From assembly GCA_030949825.1 (NCBI GenBank), contig JAUZSC010000016.1, forward strand, positions 1 to 64,000: a DNA stretch of 64,000 bases. Direction: 5' to 3'. The notes under the pieces are model-generated. The model made no database searches. It saw only the letters and a list, made by a program, of their open reading frames with translations, and had not been told where the DNA came from. This stretch comes from Sulfurimonas sp. (GTDB lineage Bacteria > Campylobacterota > Campylobacteria > Campylobacterales > Sulfurimonadaceae). The position numbers and the translations under genes are program-made. This document shows, piece after piece, positions 1 through 9,820 of this stretch; position 1 is the first letter of the stretch; each line of letters starts with the position of its first letter.

Positions 1-48
1 GATAGTTGTCCGAAACTTATGATATAAATCTTAATAAGGAACAAGACA

Positions 49-513
49 ATGAGATATAGTAAAGCATACAAAGAAAAAGCAGTAAAAAAAGTGTTGGAAA
101 TGAGAGACACCCAAACTATGGGAACAATAGCAAAAGGCTTAAATATCTCAAAAGCCACCCTGCACATATGGCTAAAAAATACTAAGGATACTCAAACAAC
201 AGATGGAGTGATAACACTTTCTGATAAGCTCCAAATCCTAAAAGAAAGCTACAGCATGAACGATGAAGCACTCAGTGCTTACTGCAGAGAGAAAGGTCTA
301 TTTAAACATCAACTCCAAGAGTGGGAGAAGGACTTCCTTAAAGCCCATAAACCTGAAGACTCTACCGCTAAGAAAGCCCTAGAGGAGGAGAGAAGTAAGA
401 GTAAAGCCTTAGCCAAGGAGTTGCGACGAAAGGAAAAGGCTCTAGCAGAGACAGCAACACTCTTAGTATTGCAAAAAAAGTTTCAAGCACTGTTGGAGGG
501 AGAGGAAGTATGA
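49..513 (+). CDS. IS3-family transposase OrfA (copy A)
   Basis: The 154-residue protein has an N-terminal helix-turn-helix of the HTH_Tnp type (about residues 1-50) and a lysine/glutamate-rich coiled coil near residues 100-150, as expected for the DNA-binding half of an IS3 transposase. Bases 474-480 read A AAA AAG in the zero frame, the classical IS3 slippage heptamer. A -1 shift there enters the orfB frame and would give the OrfAB fusion transposase. The stop overlaps the orfB ATG (ATGA). It begins 49 nt inside the left end after the ribosome site AAGGAA. The frame is intact here and broken in copies B and C. Confidence 0.9.
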   Translation: MRYSKAYKEKAVKKVLEMRDTQTMGTIAKGLNISKATLHIWLKNTKDTQTTDGVITLSDKLQILKESYSMNDEALSAYCREKGLFKHQLQEWEKDFLKAHKPEDSTAKKALEEERSKSKALAKELRRKEKALAETATLLVLQKKFQALLEGEEV

Positions 514-1577
514 TACCTCTAGCAGTGCGAAAAGATATCTTAATCCTTGTTACACAAGCACATACAGATGGAGCACCTTTTTATAAAATAGCCCCTATCG
601 TAGGATGTTGCACGAGAACACTCAAAAGATGGCAAGCTAATGAGCAGGATAAGCGAACCCAGCGAATAAACTTCGAACCAACTAACAAACTCTCTCAAGA
701 GGAGAGAGAGCAGCTGATAAGCGTTGCTAACAATGAGAGCTATAAAAACCTATCCTCGCATCAAATAGTGCCTAAGCTTGCAGACAAAGGAATTTACCTT
801 GCATCTGAATCAACATTTTACAGAGTACTCAAAGAGCATAAGCAACTGACCCATAGACATAAACAAAAAGAAGGGAGTAGACATAAGCCAACTCCTTTGG
901 TAGCCTCAGAGCCTAATCAAATCTACAGTTGGGATATTACTTATCTACCAACAACAGTGCAAGGTGTATTTTATTACCTTTACCTCTTTATGGATATATA
1001 TAGTCGCAAGATAGTCGGATGGCAAATCTATACCAAACAGAGCAGCGAGTTGGCTTCTGAAGTTATTAAAGATATAGCTATTAATGAAAACATCAAAGTA
1101 GATACAGTAACACTGCACTCAGACAATGGCTCCCCTATGAAAGGAGCTACATTTTTAACAACACTTCAAAAGCTAGGCATTATGCCCACCTTTAGTAGAC
1201 CTAGCGTGAGTAACGATAATCCTTACTCAGAGTCCATGTTTAAAACACTCAAATATACACCCTCCTATCCTAGTAAGCCATTTGATAGTGTAGTTGAGGC
1301 AAGAATATGGTGTGAAACATTTGTGACTTGGTATAACCATCAACACTGTCATAGTAGTATTGGGTTTGTCACACCAGTTCAAAGACACTTGCTTCAAGAT
1401 AAGGAGATTTTAGAGAAAAGACATCGAGTATATGAGAAGGCTAAAGCAGCCAACCCTCGTAGATGGAGTGGTAGTACTCGTAACTGGTATTTCACAAAAG
1501 AAGTACATTTAAACCCCAATAAAGCAAAGGTAAACAATATAGCTGATAAAGTTTCAGCTGAAAGACATTCGGGTTAG
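510..1577 (+). CDS. IS3-family transposase OrfB (copy A)
   Basis: This 355-residue DDE transposase has an HTH/IS3_IS150-type N-terminus and an rve-type catalytic core. The acidic triad can be seen in SWDITYLPT, LHSDNGSPM and NPYSESMFKTLKY. Length and order are normal for the family, so this is probably the only catalytically intact copy of this IS in the window and could supply transposase to the decayed copies in trans. It overlaps orfA by 4 nt and can be read from its own ATG or through the -1 shift upstream. Confidence 0.92.
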   Translation: MIPLAVRKDILILVTQAHTDGAPFYKIAPIVGCCTRTLKRWQANEQDKRTQRINFEPTNKLSQEEREQLISVANNESYKNLSSHQIVPKLADKGIYLASESTFYRVLKEHKQLTHRHKQKEGSRHKPTPLVASEPNQIYSWDITYLPTTVQGVFYYLYLFMDIYSRKIVGWQIYTKQSSELASEVIKDIAINENIKVDTVTLHSDNGSPMKGATFLTTLQKLGIMPTFSRPSVSNDNPYSESMFKTLKYTPSYPSKPFDSVVEARIWCETFVTWYNHQHCHSSIGFVTPVQRHLLQDKEILEKRHRVYEKAKAANPRRWSGSTRNWYFTKEVHLNPNKAKVNNIADKVSAERHSG

Positions 1578-1625
1578 ACAAAGGTGGTACTTTCTAGGTA
1601 CTTAATTTGGACAACTAGACTGACA

Positions 1626-1951
1626 TCTACCGCTATCGCTCCTTGATAGTCATAGCCTATTTTCATACATGTATCTTTTCGGTTTTCTGATTTGAGTTCT
1701 TTTTTAGAACTATGGTTTTTATAATCTAAATGAGACCAATCTTCTAAGGCTAAAACATATTTGTCACATTGAGAAACAATCTCTTGTTCTAAATGCTTTT
1801 GCAGAGGTTTGTGGAGTTCCTTTATTGTTGCATTTGGATTATTTAAAAATCTCCAATTGGCTTGAACTTGAGTCATCGGTGGAGTACCAAGCAGTATCTT
1901 TAATCCATTTGTAGCTCTCTGTTGAGCATTTATAGCACTCTTACCATTACA
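1626..1951 (-). pseudogene. IS4-type transposase, N-terminal fragment
   Basis: On the minus strand a frame reads residues such as RATNGLKILLGTPP, ANWRFLNNP and YVLALEDWSHLDYKNHSSKK, resembling the N-terminal part of IS4/Tn5-type DDE transposases. It has no start codon before the stop at 1952-1954 unless the internal ATG at 1876 is used, and it runs directly into the IS3 copy A right end, so the catalytic part is missing. The chimeric tail entering the IS3 end is not part of the original protein. It is a relic. The family assignment is by eye. Confidence 0.5.
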
Positions 1952-2040
1952 TCAAATCTTTTTTTAAACGAAGTTCCATATACTCTACTTTTTAGTTAAT
2001 CCTAGCAATTTTTGAGCCTTTTATTTGTGTAGAGAGCTAT

Positions 2041-2542
2041 GATAATATTGAACCATCTAAAATTGATAAACTAAAAAAAAATTCTCTATATGCTCTGCAC
2101 TACAAAACCATTTGAGCTAAATATATCAAAGTTAAGTTCTGCTGTAGGTGCTTCATGGCCAACCTTAGCAAAGTATTTAGAGAGAATGGATGCAGGTAGT
2201 CTTATACACATAGTAAGAGGAGGTGTAGGAATGAGAGCAGTTAATAAACCAGATAAGCTTTTGTTAGATAATCCTAATCTTTTTAGAATTCTTTGTGGGG
2301 ATGCTAATAGTGGTTCAATTAGAGAGAGTTATTTTGTGTCACAGCTTAGTTTACTACATCAAGTTCACTTTTTTGATAAGGGTGATTTTATAGTGGATGA
2401 TAAGTTAGTTTTTGAGGTTGGGGGTGCTTCTAAAACAGATAAACAATTACAGAAAAATGATTGTGGATATGTAGTTGCTGATAATATTGAGATTGGATTT
2501 GATAATAAAATCCCTCTTTGGTTATTTGGATTCTTATATTAA
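2041..2542 (+). pseudogene. AAA/DUF4143-type ATPase, C-terminal fragment
   Basis: The fragment matches the C-terminal third of the intact ATPase that follows at 2621, including GDFIVDDKLVFEVGG and the shared end NKIPLWLFGFLY. The ATP-binding half is missing. Upstream of the ATG at 2090, coding similarity continues (IEPSKIDKLKK) but is put out of frame by a run of nine A at 2073-2081. The remnant therefore extends at least to about 2041. It is a truncated paralogue, probably left by rearrangement next to the insertion sequences. Confidence 0.65.
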
Positions 2543-2554
2543 GAGTAGAAAACA

Positions 2555-2593
2555 ATAGTATGTATTGTATTACATACTATTAAATGATATAAT
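2555..2593 (+). promoter_or_regulatory. Dyad operator and -10 box before the AAA ATPase
   Basis: Ten-base arms ATAGTATGTA and TACATACTAT (2555-2564 and 2571-2580) face each other over six bases. A TATAAT hexamer follows at 2588-2593, 27 nt before the ATPase start. The dyad differs in sequence and spacing from the GACA/TGTC sites found after 17 kb, so it is probably read by another regulator. It could partly act as a terminator for the fragment upstream, but no T-run follows. Confidence 0.5.
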
Positions 2594-2620
2594 AGTTTCA
2601 TAAAACATAAAGGGCTAAAG

Positions 2621-3862
2621 ATGCTTGAAGAATTATTTATTAAGAGTGAAAAGTTTTTAAAACTCAATAATTTAAAGTACAAACGTTATTTAATTAATAT
2701 GCATACTTTTGATAATCAAATGTCAATAATATTAGGACCAAGAGGAATTGGTAAAACTACTACTATCGCTCAATATATGGTTATGAACTATAAAGAGGGT
2801 GAAGCACTCTATGTAAGCTTTGATGACATTATAAATACATCTAAATATACTATGCTTGATATAGCAGATGAGTTTTCACTGAACAATGGAAAGCTTTTGT
2901 GTTTTGATGAGATACATAAGTATGAAAGTTGGTCTGGGGAACTAAAAGCAATTTATGACACTTATCCTGACATTAAAGTAATAGCAACTGGAAGTTCATC
3001 ATTAGAAGTTAATAAAGGAAGTCATGACTTAAGTAGAAGAGCTCTTGTTTATAACATGTATGGAATGAGTTTTAGAGAATTTTTAGAACTTCATTATGAG
3101 TTTAAATTTGATGCATACACTTTAGAAGAAATACTTGTTGATCATAAGGCAATTGCAGAAAACATAATAACCACAATTGGAACTAAAGATAAAAAGGTCA
3201 TTCCTTTATTCAAAGAATATTTAAAGTATGGTTATTATCCATACTTTTTGAGCCTAAAAAACGAAACACTGTTTTTCCAAACACTCAAGCAGAACATCAA
3301 TGTCTCCATAGAAAGTGATCTCTTAAATATTTACCCAAATCTAAATGGTACTACGATTAAAAAAATAAAGTTACTCTTGGCAGTTATAATGAAAAGTGTT
3401 CCATTTACCCCAAATATGTCTGAGATTAAAAAAGCGATCGAAGTTTCTGATGACAGAACACTTAAAGAGTATTTATCCAAGCTAGATGATGCTGGCTTAA
3501 TTAAGCTTTTAATGAAATCATCATTAAATATGAAGATGTTTGATAAACCAGAAAAAATATACTTAGCAAATACAAACTTGATGCAACTCACAAAGGCAGA
3601 TATTGGTAATGTCAGAGAAACATTTTTTATGAATCAACTAGACAATTACTATCACTCAATTGGTTCTTTATTTGATATAGGTATTTATGCCGCTATAAAA
3701 GGTGATTTTTATACAGAAGATAAATATACATTTGAGATAGGTGGTAAAGATAAGGGCTTTAAGCAGATTAAAGATATTGAACATTCATTTGTAGCAGCCG
3801 ATGATCTTGAAGTAGGCTTTGGTAACAAGATTCCTCTCTGGCTCTTTGGATTCTTATATTAA
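2621..3862 (+). CDS. AAA ATPase with DUF4143-type C-terminus
   Basis: The 413-residue protein has Walker A GPRGIGKTT near residue 39, Walker B LLCFDEIH near residue 91 and a sensor-like ATGSSSLEV, followed by a winged-helix/DUF4143 region. It ends in DFYTEDKYTFEIGGKDKGFKQI, which resembles the D...ExK core of PD-(D/E)XK nucleases often present in this family. Such ATPases are common beside mobile DNA, and their cellular role is unsettled. It stands alone behind its own dyad promoter. The start follows AAAGGG with normal spacing. A truncated paralogue lies just upstream. Confidence 0.8.
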   Translation: MLEELFIKSEKFLKLNNLKYKRYLINMHTFDNQMSIILGPRGIGKTTTIAQYMVMNYKEGEALYVSFDDIINTSKYTMLDIADEFSLNNGKLLCFDEIHKYESWSGELKAIYDTYPDIKVIATGSSSLEVNKGSHDLSRRALVYNMYGMSFREFLELHYEFKFDAYTLEEILVDHKAIAENIITTIGTKDKKVIPLFKEYLKYGYYPYFLSLKNETLFFQTLKQNINVSIESDLLNIYPNLNGTTIKKIKLLLAVIMKSVPFTPNMSEIKKAIEVSDDRTLKEYLSKLDDAGLIKLLMKSSLNMKMFDKPEKIYLANTNLMQLTKADIGNVRETFFMNQLDNYYHSIGSLFDIGIYAAIKGDFYTEDKYTFEIGGKDKGFKQIKDIEHSFVAADDLEVGFGNKIPLWLFGFLY

Positions 3863-3895
3863 GCATAAAATTATTAACTATCTATGGAGGAATAA

Positions 3896-4210
3896 ATGAA
3901 TATCGAGATTGAAAAAGTAAGTAATGGTTACATAGTCGTATTAGCAAAGAATGGATTTAACGAAGCAATTTATGATGAAAAAATTCTTGTACAAAATGAA
4001 GAAAGCGAGACTCAAGATGATGCTACAATTGAGTTTCAAACTTTTAGTGAACTAGTAGATACACTGCAAGAAGTTTTTGGAATTGAGAATACTAAGCACA
4101 ATAAAATTGGCTATATAAATGGATTATGCTCTGAAGATAAAAGATGGGATATTAAAAGAACAATGGAAGAGTCTTTAAAAAATCCTAAAAATGACTTAGG
4201 TGATGATTAA
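3896..4210 (+). CDS. Hypothetical protein, 104 aa
   Basis: I do not recognise this family. It is a small acidic protein with a predicted beta-rich N-terminus (IEIEKVSNGYIVVLAKNG) and a mixed C-terminus, without membrane segments. It starts 8 nt after a strong TGGAGGA ribosome site, 33 nt behind the ATPase, so the two may be cotranscribed. Confidence 0.6.
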   Translation: MNIEIEKVSNGYIVVLAKNGFNEAIYDEKILVQNEESETQDDATIEFQTFSELVDTLQEVFGIENTKHNKIGYINGLCSEDKRWDIKRTMEESLKNPKNDLGDD

Positions 4211-4299
4211 ATAGTATAATTCTATTTTTATATACATAAATATTCATTAAGTATAATATATATAAAATACCTCCTAAATCATGGAGAAATGAGAGAAAT

Positions 4300-5193
4300 A
4301 TGGATAATGAAAAACTTCTAAGTTTGCTTGTAAAGTACCAAAAAGCATTTATAAATGAGAAAAAGACCTTAAATGCTTCAAATAATACTCTTAGTGTTTA
4401 CAACTATATTTTAGATGAGTTCTATGAGTTTATTGTAGAAGATGGAACAATTTATGATATTTTAGAAATAGATAAGAGTTATGTGCTTTCATTCGTTACT
4501 AATAATGAAAAGGCTTCAACAAACACTAAATCACTTAAATTATCTATTATGAAGTCTTTTCTGTCTTTTATTGAAGAAGAAGAGCATCTTGATGGGAAAT
4601 TGACTTATAGCCTGAAAAAGCTTACTATTAAAAAAGAATCTATAGAAGTTGAGGCTTTAGACGATGAAGAGGTGATTAAACTTTTAGAATACCTTAGGAC
4701 TAAAAAGGTATCTTTTAATAGTGTAAGAGATAGACTCTTAATAAAGTTAATTCTCTTTACAGGAGTACGAGCAAGTGAGTGTTTAGGAATTAAGTTATCT
4801 GACTTATCCTTAGTTGAAGATGATACTGTATATAAAGTAAGAGTATTTGGTAAAGGATCTAAAGAGAGGTTTGTGTACATTGCAGCAGATAAGATTAATC
4901 GTGAGCTAGAGTATCTAAATGAATTTTTAGTAGATTATATTGCTATCACCAATAAAAACAAAGCAATGAGTAGAATAGGGCTTTATAAGATGATTAGTAA
5001 CAAGATGAGAGCTGCTGGTATTTATAAAAAAGGTGTTCACATACTTAGACATACTTTTGCTCGAAGGCTTGTGGCTAAGAATATTAATCTTGTAACTATT
5101 TCAGAGTTACTAGGGCATACAAATATTAGTATGACTGCTAAGGTTTATGCTAAGAGTAATGAGGGGAATAAAATTCGGGCTGTTTTGGGGTAG
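4300..5193 (+). CDS. XerH-like tyrosine recombinase
   Basis: The 297-residue protein has an N-terminal SAM-like core-binding domain (residues 1-110) and a complete catalytic domain. The catalytic residues can be placed at R157 (FTGVRASECLG), H247-x2-R250 (HILRHTF), H273 (LGHTNIS) and Y283 (AKVYAK). Size and motif order fit the single-recombinase XerH group of Campylobacterota, used for dimer resolution or element integration. Whether it is the chromosomal resolvase or an element-borne paralogue cannot be decided here. The mobile surroundings favour an element gene. Confidence 0.85.
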   Translation: MDNEKLLSLLVKYQKAFINEKKTLNASNNTLSVYNYILDEFYEFIVEDGTIYDILEIDKSYVLSFVTNNEKASTNTKSLKLSIMKSFLSFIEEEEHLDGKLTYSLKKLTIKKESIEVEALDDEEVIKLLEYLRTKKVSFNSVRDRLLIKLILFTGVRASECLGIKLSDLSLVEDDTVYKVRVFGKGSKERFVYIAADKINRELEYLNEFLVDYIAITNKNKAMSRIGLYKMISNKMRAAGIYKKGVHILRHTFARRLVAKNINLVTISELLGHTNISMTAKVYAKSNEGNKIRAVLG

Positions 5194-5399
5194 GGTGGAT
5201 GCTAATTTAATTAGTTAGTGAGCAAGTGATTAACAGTCTCTTCAAATGCACTTTCTCACATTTCTTAAAGTCTATTCAGACCTCTTCAAATCATCTATAA
5301 AGCCCTATAAATAGGACTTGTTAACTAGTACCCTATATAATCATATCTATACAAATAAAATCATACTTTTCACAATATGGTTACTAATAGGTTACTAAA

Positions 5400-5850
5400 A
5401 TGAATTATATAAATTCTCGTAAATACGGTTCTTCCGTACAGCTTTATAAAAAACTAAATGGCGATATTTCGTATTATATCACATACAAAGATGAAACTAA
5501 CAAACTTAAACGTGCAAAGATTGGGGATAAGTCTAAAGGTATTAATGAACATTTTTGTTTTCAAAAACGAAACGAAATAGTTCATAAAATACAATTAGGA
5601 GAAGACCCTTTAATTGGAAAAAAGAAAAAGAGAAAAACTACGTTTACAGATATATATAATGATTACATTATATGGGCTAAAGGTAATAAAAAATCATGGT
5701 TCAAAGATGAACAATTTTTTAATAATCATTTAAATAATTTTCATGATAAAAATGTAGTTGATATAAAGCCTAAAGACTTTGAAGCATTAAAGCAAGAGAA
5801 GTTAAAAGTATTATCAGATAGAACAGTTGAATATATGTTAGCAGTTGCGG
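5400..5850 (+). pseudogene. Phage-type integrase, N-terminal fragment cut by IS3
   Basis: About 150 residues match the N-terminal part of P4-like/phage integrases: a DUF4102-like arm-binding region (YYITYKDETNKLKRAKIGDKS) and the start of the SAM-like core-binding domain (TFTDIYNDYIIWAKGNKKSW). The frame then runs into the right end of IS3 copy B, and the catalytic domain is absent from the other side of the IS, so flanking DNA was lost or exchanged. No tRNA or clear attachment core is visible in the 200 nt upstream. Confidence 0.75.
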
Positions 5851-5902
5851 TAGATGTCAGTCTAGTTGTCCAAATTAAGTACCTAGAAAGTACCACCTTT
5901 GT

Positions 5903-6973
5903 CTAACCCGAATGTCTTTCAGCTGAAACTTTATCAGCTATATTGTTTACCTTTGCTTTATTGGGGTTTAAATGTACTTCTTTTGTGAAATACCAGTTAC
6001 GAGTACTACCACTCCATCTCATGAGGGTTGGTCTGCTTTAGCCTTCTCATATACTCGATGTCTTTTCTCTAAAATCTCCTTATCTTGAAGCAAGTGTCTT
6101 TGAACTGGTGTGACAAACCCAATACTACTATGACAGTGTTGATGGTTATACCAAGTCACAAATGTTTCACACCATATTCTTGCCTCAACTACACTATCAA
6201 ATGGCTTACTAGGATAGGAGGGTGTATATTTGAGTGTTTTAAACATGGACTCTGAGTAAGGATTATCGTTACTCACGCTAGGTCTACTAAAGGTGGGCAT
6301 AATGCCTAGCTTTTGAAGTGTTGTTAAAAATGTAGCTCCTTTCATAGGGAGCCATTGTCTGAGTGCAGTGTTACTGTATCTACTTTGATGTTTTCATTAA
6401 TAGCTATATCTTTAATAACTTCAGAAGCCAACTCACTGCTCTGTTTGGTATAGATTTGCCATCCGACTATCTTGCGACTATATATATCCATAAAGAGGTA
6501 AAGGTAATAAAATACACCTTGCACTGTTGTTGGTAGATAAGTAATATCCCAACTGTATATTTGATTAGGCTCTGAGGCTACCAAAGGAGTTGGCTTATGT
6601 CTACTCCCTTCTTTTTGTTTATGTCTATGGGTCAGTTGCTTATGCTCTTTGAGTACTCTGTAAAATGTTGATTCAGATGCAAGGTAAATTCCTTTGTCTG
6701 CAAGCTTAGGCACTATTTGATGCGAGGATAGGTTTTTATAGCTCTCATTGTTAGCAACGCTTATCAGTCTGCTTCTCTCCTCTTGAGAGAGTTTGTTAGT
6801 TGGTTCTGAAGTTTATTCGCTGGGTCTGCTTATCCTGCTCATTAGCTTGCCATCTTTTTGAGTGTTCTCGTGCAACATCCTACGATAGGGGCTATTTTAT
6901 AAAAAGGTGCTCCATCTGTATGTGCTTGTGTAACAAGGATTAAGATATCTTTTCGCACTGCTAGAGGTATCAT
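5903..6973 (-). pseudogene. IS3 transposase OrfB, frameshifted (copy B)
   Basis: It is homologous over its length to orfB of copy A but broken by small indels. One C is missing in the CCCC of the LHSDNGSPM region (near 6343), one A is added in a homopolymer near 6855, and there are changes near 6025 and 6810-6840. DDE residues are present but split over different frames. It could be a true pseudogene, or an intact copy with base-calling errors. Confidence 0.8.
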
Positions 6974-7433
6974 ACTTCCTCTCCCTCCAACAGTGCTTGA
7001 AACTTTTTTGCAATACTAAGAGTGTTGCTGTCTCTGCTAGAGCCTTTTCCTTTCGTCGCAACTCCTTGGCTAAGGCTTTACTCTTACTTCTCTCCTCCTC
7101 TAGGGCTTTCTTAGCGGTAGAGTCTTCAGGTTTATGGGCTTTAAGGAAGTCCTTCTCCCACTCTTGGAGTTGATGTTTAAATAGACCTTTCTCTCTGCAG
7201 TAAGCACTGAGTGCTTCATCGTTCATGCTGTAGCTTTCTTTTAGGATTTGGAGCTTATCAGAAAGTGTTATCACTCCATCTGTTGTTTGAGTATCCTTAG
7301 TATTTTTTAGCCATATGTGCAGGGTGGCTTTTGAGATATTTAAGCCTTTTGCTATTGTTCCCATAGTTTGGGTGTCTCTCATTTCCAACACTTTTTTTAC
7401 TGCTTTTTCTTTGTATGCTTTACTATATCTCAT
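6970..7433 (-). pseudogene. IS3 transposase OrfA, frameshifted near its end (copy B)
   Basis: It is nearly identical to orfA of copy A up to the slippery run, where copy B has six A instead of seven (7003-7008). This removes the A AAA AAG heptamer and diverts translation into a non-homologous tail. The HTH and coiled coil are intact, so a DNA-binding OrfA-like product could still be made. Confidence 0.75.
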
Positions 7434-7493
7434 TGTCTTGTTCCTTATTAAGATTTATATCATAAGTTTCGGACAACTATCCTGACACAGGGG

Positions 7494-7604
7494 GACAATG
7501 GTATGGCTTATATTCAATGCTCGTGATATTTTACGAGCGGATAGTTTAGATTCGTACTTAAGACGAAACACCTCTTTTATTTTTAACATACTAATCTTCT
7601 CCAT
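7494..7604 (-). pseudogene. istA: IS21 istA, N-terminal fragment
   Basis: From the ATG at 7604 the minus strand reads MEKISMLKIKEVFRLKYES followed by KLSARKISRALNISH. This is the typical N-terminal helix-turn-helix of IS21-type IstA transposases. The frame is cut after about 37 codons by the left end of IS3 copy B, and no other IS21 part is visible. It is a relic. Confidence 0.6.
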
Positions 7605-7985
7605 TTCTTACTCCATCTTTAGATGAGGCAAGCGTATCTAAATTAGTCTGTTTCAGTTCGCCAAGCAAAATCTTCAAATCGTTTCACTAAATGAGTGAAA
7701 AGTGGAAATATTAAAATGAGTGTGCCAAGCAAAGCTAAGGCAATCAAGCTGGACAATCCAGCTCAGGTAAAGATTAGCCATCAGCCTGAAACCAAACTAC
7801 ACATATTAGGCGGTAACAAATAATATGAAGCTGTAGTAAGGGCAGTCTATCAGCCACAATGCTTCGGCGTGAAGGTGTTGAGCCCCGTAATATTTATCGT
7901 CACACCTGACCAAAGTCTTCATTTACTGGAAGTCAGCATTTATATAAGCGAAATTAAAAAGTGTTTTTCTAGTTTTTAACACTAG

Positions 7986-9555
7986 GAGTCTGTCGGACTC
8001 CACTCATCAAATAAAAAGCAATAAAATGCTAAAATAAGAACTAATAAATACAACAAAAAAAGATTTATACATGGCAAGAGATTACCTTAGTTCAAACAGA
8101 CAACAAGCATATTTATTACCACCAAGTATAGATGAGTGGTTACCTAAAGAGCATTTAGCTCGTTTTATTGTAGAGATAGTCAAAGAGTTAGATTTATCAA
8201 ATATTCATAAAGGGTATGGTGGACAAGGTGGCTCTAAAGCTTATAATCCTGAAGTATTATTATCACTACTATTTTATGGCTACGCAACAGGAACATTCTC
8301 AAGTAGAAAGATAGAGAGAGCCACCTATGATTCTATTGCTTTTCGCTATATTGCTGCTAATACCCATCCAGACCATGATACAGTTGCTAACTTTCGTAAA
8401 CGATTCCTTGTTGAACTAGAATCTCTCTTTGTTCAAATCTTGATGATTGCTAAAGAATCAGGAGTTCTCAAAGTAGGTAAAGTAAGTCTTGATGGGACAA
8501 AGATTAAAGCGAATGCTTCTAAACATAAGGCTCTCAGTTATGCATATATAGAAAAACTGCAAAAACAACTTGAAGCAGAAGTAGCAACCCTCATGAAAAA
8601 AGCACAAGAAGCAGATAATGAGAAACCTGATGATGGTATGAATATTCCTGATGAGTTACTACGAAGGGAAGATCGCCTTAAAGTAATTAAAGAAGCTAAG
8701 TTACAAATAGAGCTAAGAGCCAAAGAGCGTTATGAAAAAGAGAATGCCGAGTATCAAGAAAAGATGGATAAGAGGAAAGCCAAAGAGAGTACAACGGGTA
8801 AGAAACCAAAAGGAAGAACTCCAAAGCCTCCCACAGCTACTCCATTACCTAAGGATCAAATAAATCTCACTGATAGTGAATCTCGTATTATGAAAACATC
8901 TGGTGGTGGGTTTGAACAGTGCTACAATGCGCAAGCATCAGTAGAACACGATTCAAGATTGATTGTACACAAGCATGTCACTCAAAACGCAAACGATAAA
9001 CAAGAAGTCACCCCAACGCTTAAATGGTTTAAAGAAAACCCTGAGCTTAAACCATCTTCATTCTTAGCTGATGCTGGTTACTTTAGTGAGCATAACATTC
9101 TTCAATGTGAAAATACTAAGATCACACCCTATATTTCTTTCGGTAAAGATTCACATAATCAACCACTTGAAGAAAGGTTCAAAGCAGAAGAACCACTGCC
9201 GGACAATCCTACTTCAGTGGAAAGGATGAAGCATCGACTTCAAACCAAAGAAGGTAAACAAATTTATGCAGAGCGTAAAAGTACTGTTGAACCTGTATTT
9301 GGTATTATGAAACATGTAATGGGGTTTAGACAGTTCATGCTTAGAGGCTTTGAAAAAGCAAAAGGTGAATGGAGTTTACTCTGTATAGCATATAACTTGA
9401 AGAGGTTACATACTATTAGAGGATAAAAGGAGTTAAGAATAGCGTTGCAATGATGATTAAAGTGTAAACTATACTGAAATTTAGACTGATTAGGTATTTT
9501 TTTCAGTTTGGAAGTACATTTAGTTGAATTTAGATTTTAGGAGACCGACAGACTC
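7986..9555 (+). mobile_element. IS1182-type insertion sequence with CTAG duplication
   Basis: A complete element of about 1.57 kb. Its ends begin GAGTCTGTCGG(A)CTCC and finish with the near-perfect complement GGAGACCGACAGACTC. The palindrome CTAG stands directly outside both ends (7982-7985 and 9556-9559), consistent with a 4-bp target duplication. One intact transposase gene fills it. It is the only full element in the IS nest with clean ends and a duplication, so it probably arrived late. Confidence 0.85.
8071..9426 (+). CDS. IS1182-family transposase
   Basis: A 451-residue protein with the family's DUF772-type N-terminus (NRQQAYLLPPSIDEWLPKEH, LLSLLFYGYATGTFSSRKIE), the first catalytic acid in SLDGTKIKANASKHKA, a charged coiled-coil insertion at about 170-260, the second acid in FLADAGYFSEHN and the C-terminal motif STVEPVFGIMKHVMGFRQF. 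The frame is intact and of normal length, so it is probably active. Confidence 0.92.
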   Translation: MARDYLSSNRQQAYLLPPSIDEWLPKEHLARFIVEIVKELDLSNIHKGYGGQGGSKAYNPEVLLSLLFYGYATGTFSSRKIERATYDSIAFRYIAANTHPDHDTVANFRKRFLVELESLFVQILMIAKESGVLKVGKVSLDGTKIKANASKHKALSYAYIEKLQKQLEAEVATLMKKAQEADNEKPDDGMNIPDELLRREDRLKVIKEAKLQIELRAKERYEKENAEYQEKMDKRKAKESTTGKKPKGRTPKPPTATPLPKDQINLTDSESRIMKTSGGGFEQCYNAQASVEHDSRLIVHKHVTQNANDKQEVTPTLKWFKENPELKPSSFLADAGYFSEHNILQCENTKITPYISFGKDSHNQPLEERFKAEEPLPDNPTSVERMKHRLQTKEGKQIYAERKSTVEPVFGIMKHVMGFRQFMLRGFEKAKGEWSLLCIAYNLKRLHTIRG

Positions 9556-9820
9556 CTAGCCCAATAAAAGAAGAAAAGGTTAGCTTATACAAGAGGTGTC
9601 GGGGTCTAAGTTCGTAGCGGGTAGATGAATTGATTGTTTTGGAACTTGGGAGAGCCTTGTGATTTCTGAATGTTATGCCTAGAGCCGAAGAGGTTAGGGT
9701 GTAATTTCACAAGGCAGTCGGATTAATCCATAGTAGAGGTGTAAATAGGGTAATGCCTATTGAGGTTGAAATAAACCACTCGAAGGGATTAACAATTTAA
9801 TGTAAGGAGGTAACTTAACA

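Larger units (their letters stand above)
1..1625 (+). mobile_element. IS3-family insertion sequence, copy A
   Basis: This is the best preserved of four copies of one IS3-type element in the window. Two overlapping transposase frames lie between imperfect inverted ends. The outer motif TGTCAG-N2-TAGTTGTCC is seen as its complement at 1609-1625. Its inner part TAGTTGTCC lies at 3-11, and the outer TGTCAG of the left end falls just outside the window. Sequence up to 1632 is shared with the right ends of copies B and C. The right end abuts a broken IS4-type transposase, so the copy inserted into or recombined with an older element. It looks less AT-rich than its surroundings. Confidence 0.9.
5855..7487 (-). 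mobile_element. IS3-family insertion sequence, copy B (decayed)
   Basis: This is the same element as copy A, inverted and full length. Its ends TGTCAGTCTAGTTGTCC (5855-5871) and the complement of TGTCAGGATAGTTGTCC (7471-7487) are both visible, which defines the 17-bp imperfect terminal repeats. Several one-base differences from copy A disrupt both transposase frames. The flanks belong to different genes (integrase on one side, IS21 istA on the other) and show no target duplication. The present junctions therefore come from recombination between IS copies or deletion, not a simple insertion. Confidence 0.88.

Noticed and set aside
5194..5399. A tRNA gene or attachment core before the broken integrase
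   Set aside because: I found no cloverleaf, CCA end or direct repeat shared with the other side of IS3 copy B.
5400..5906. A complete 168-residue protein formed by the integrase start plus a short tail
   Set aside because: The last 20 or so residues are encoded by the IS3 end and recur as the tail of two unrelated frames, so it is a chimera.
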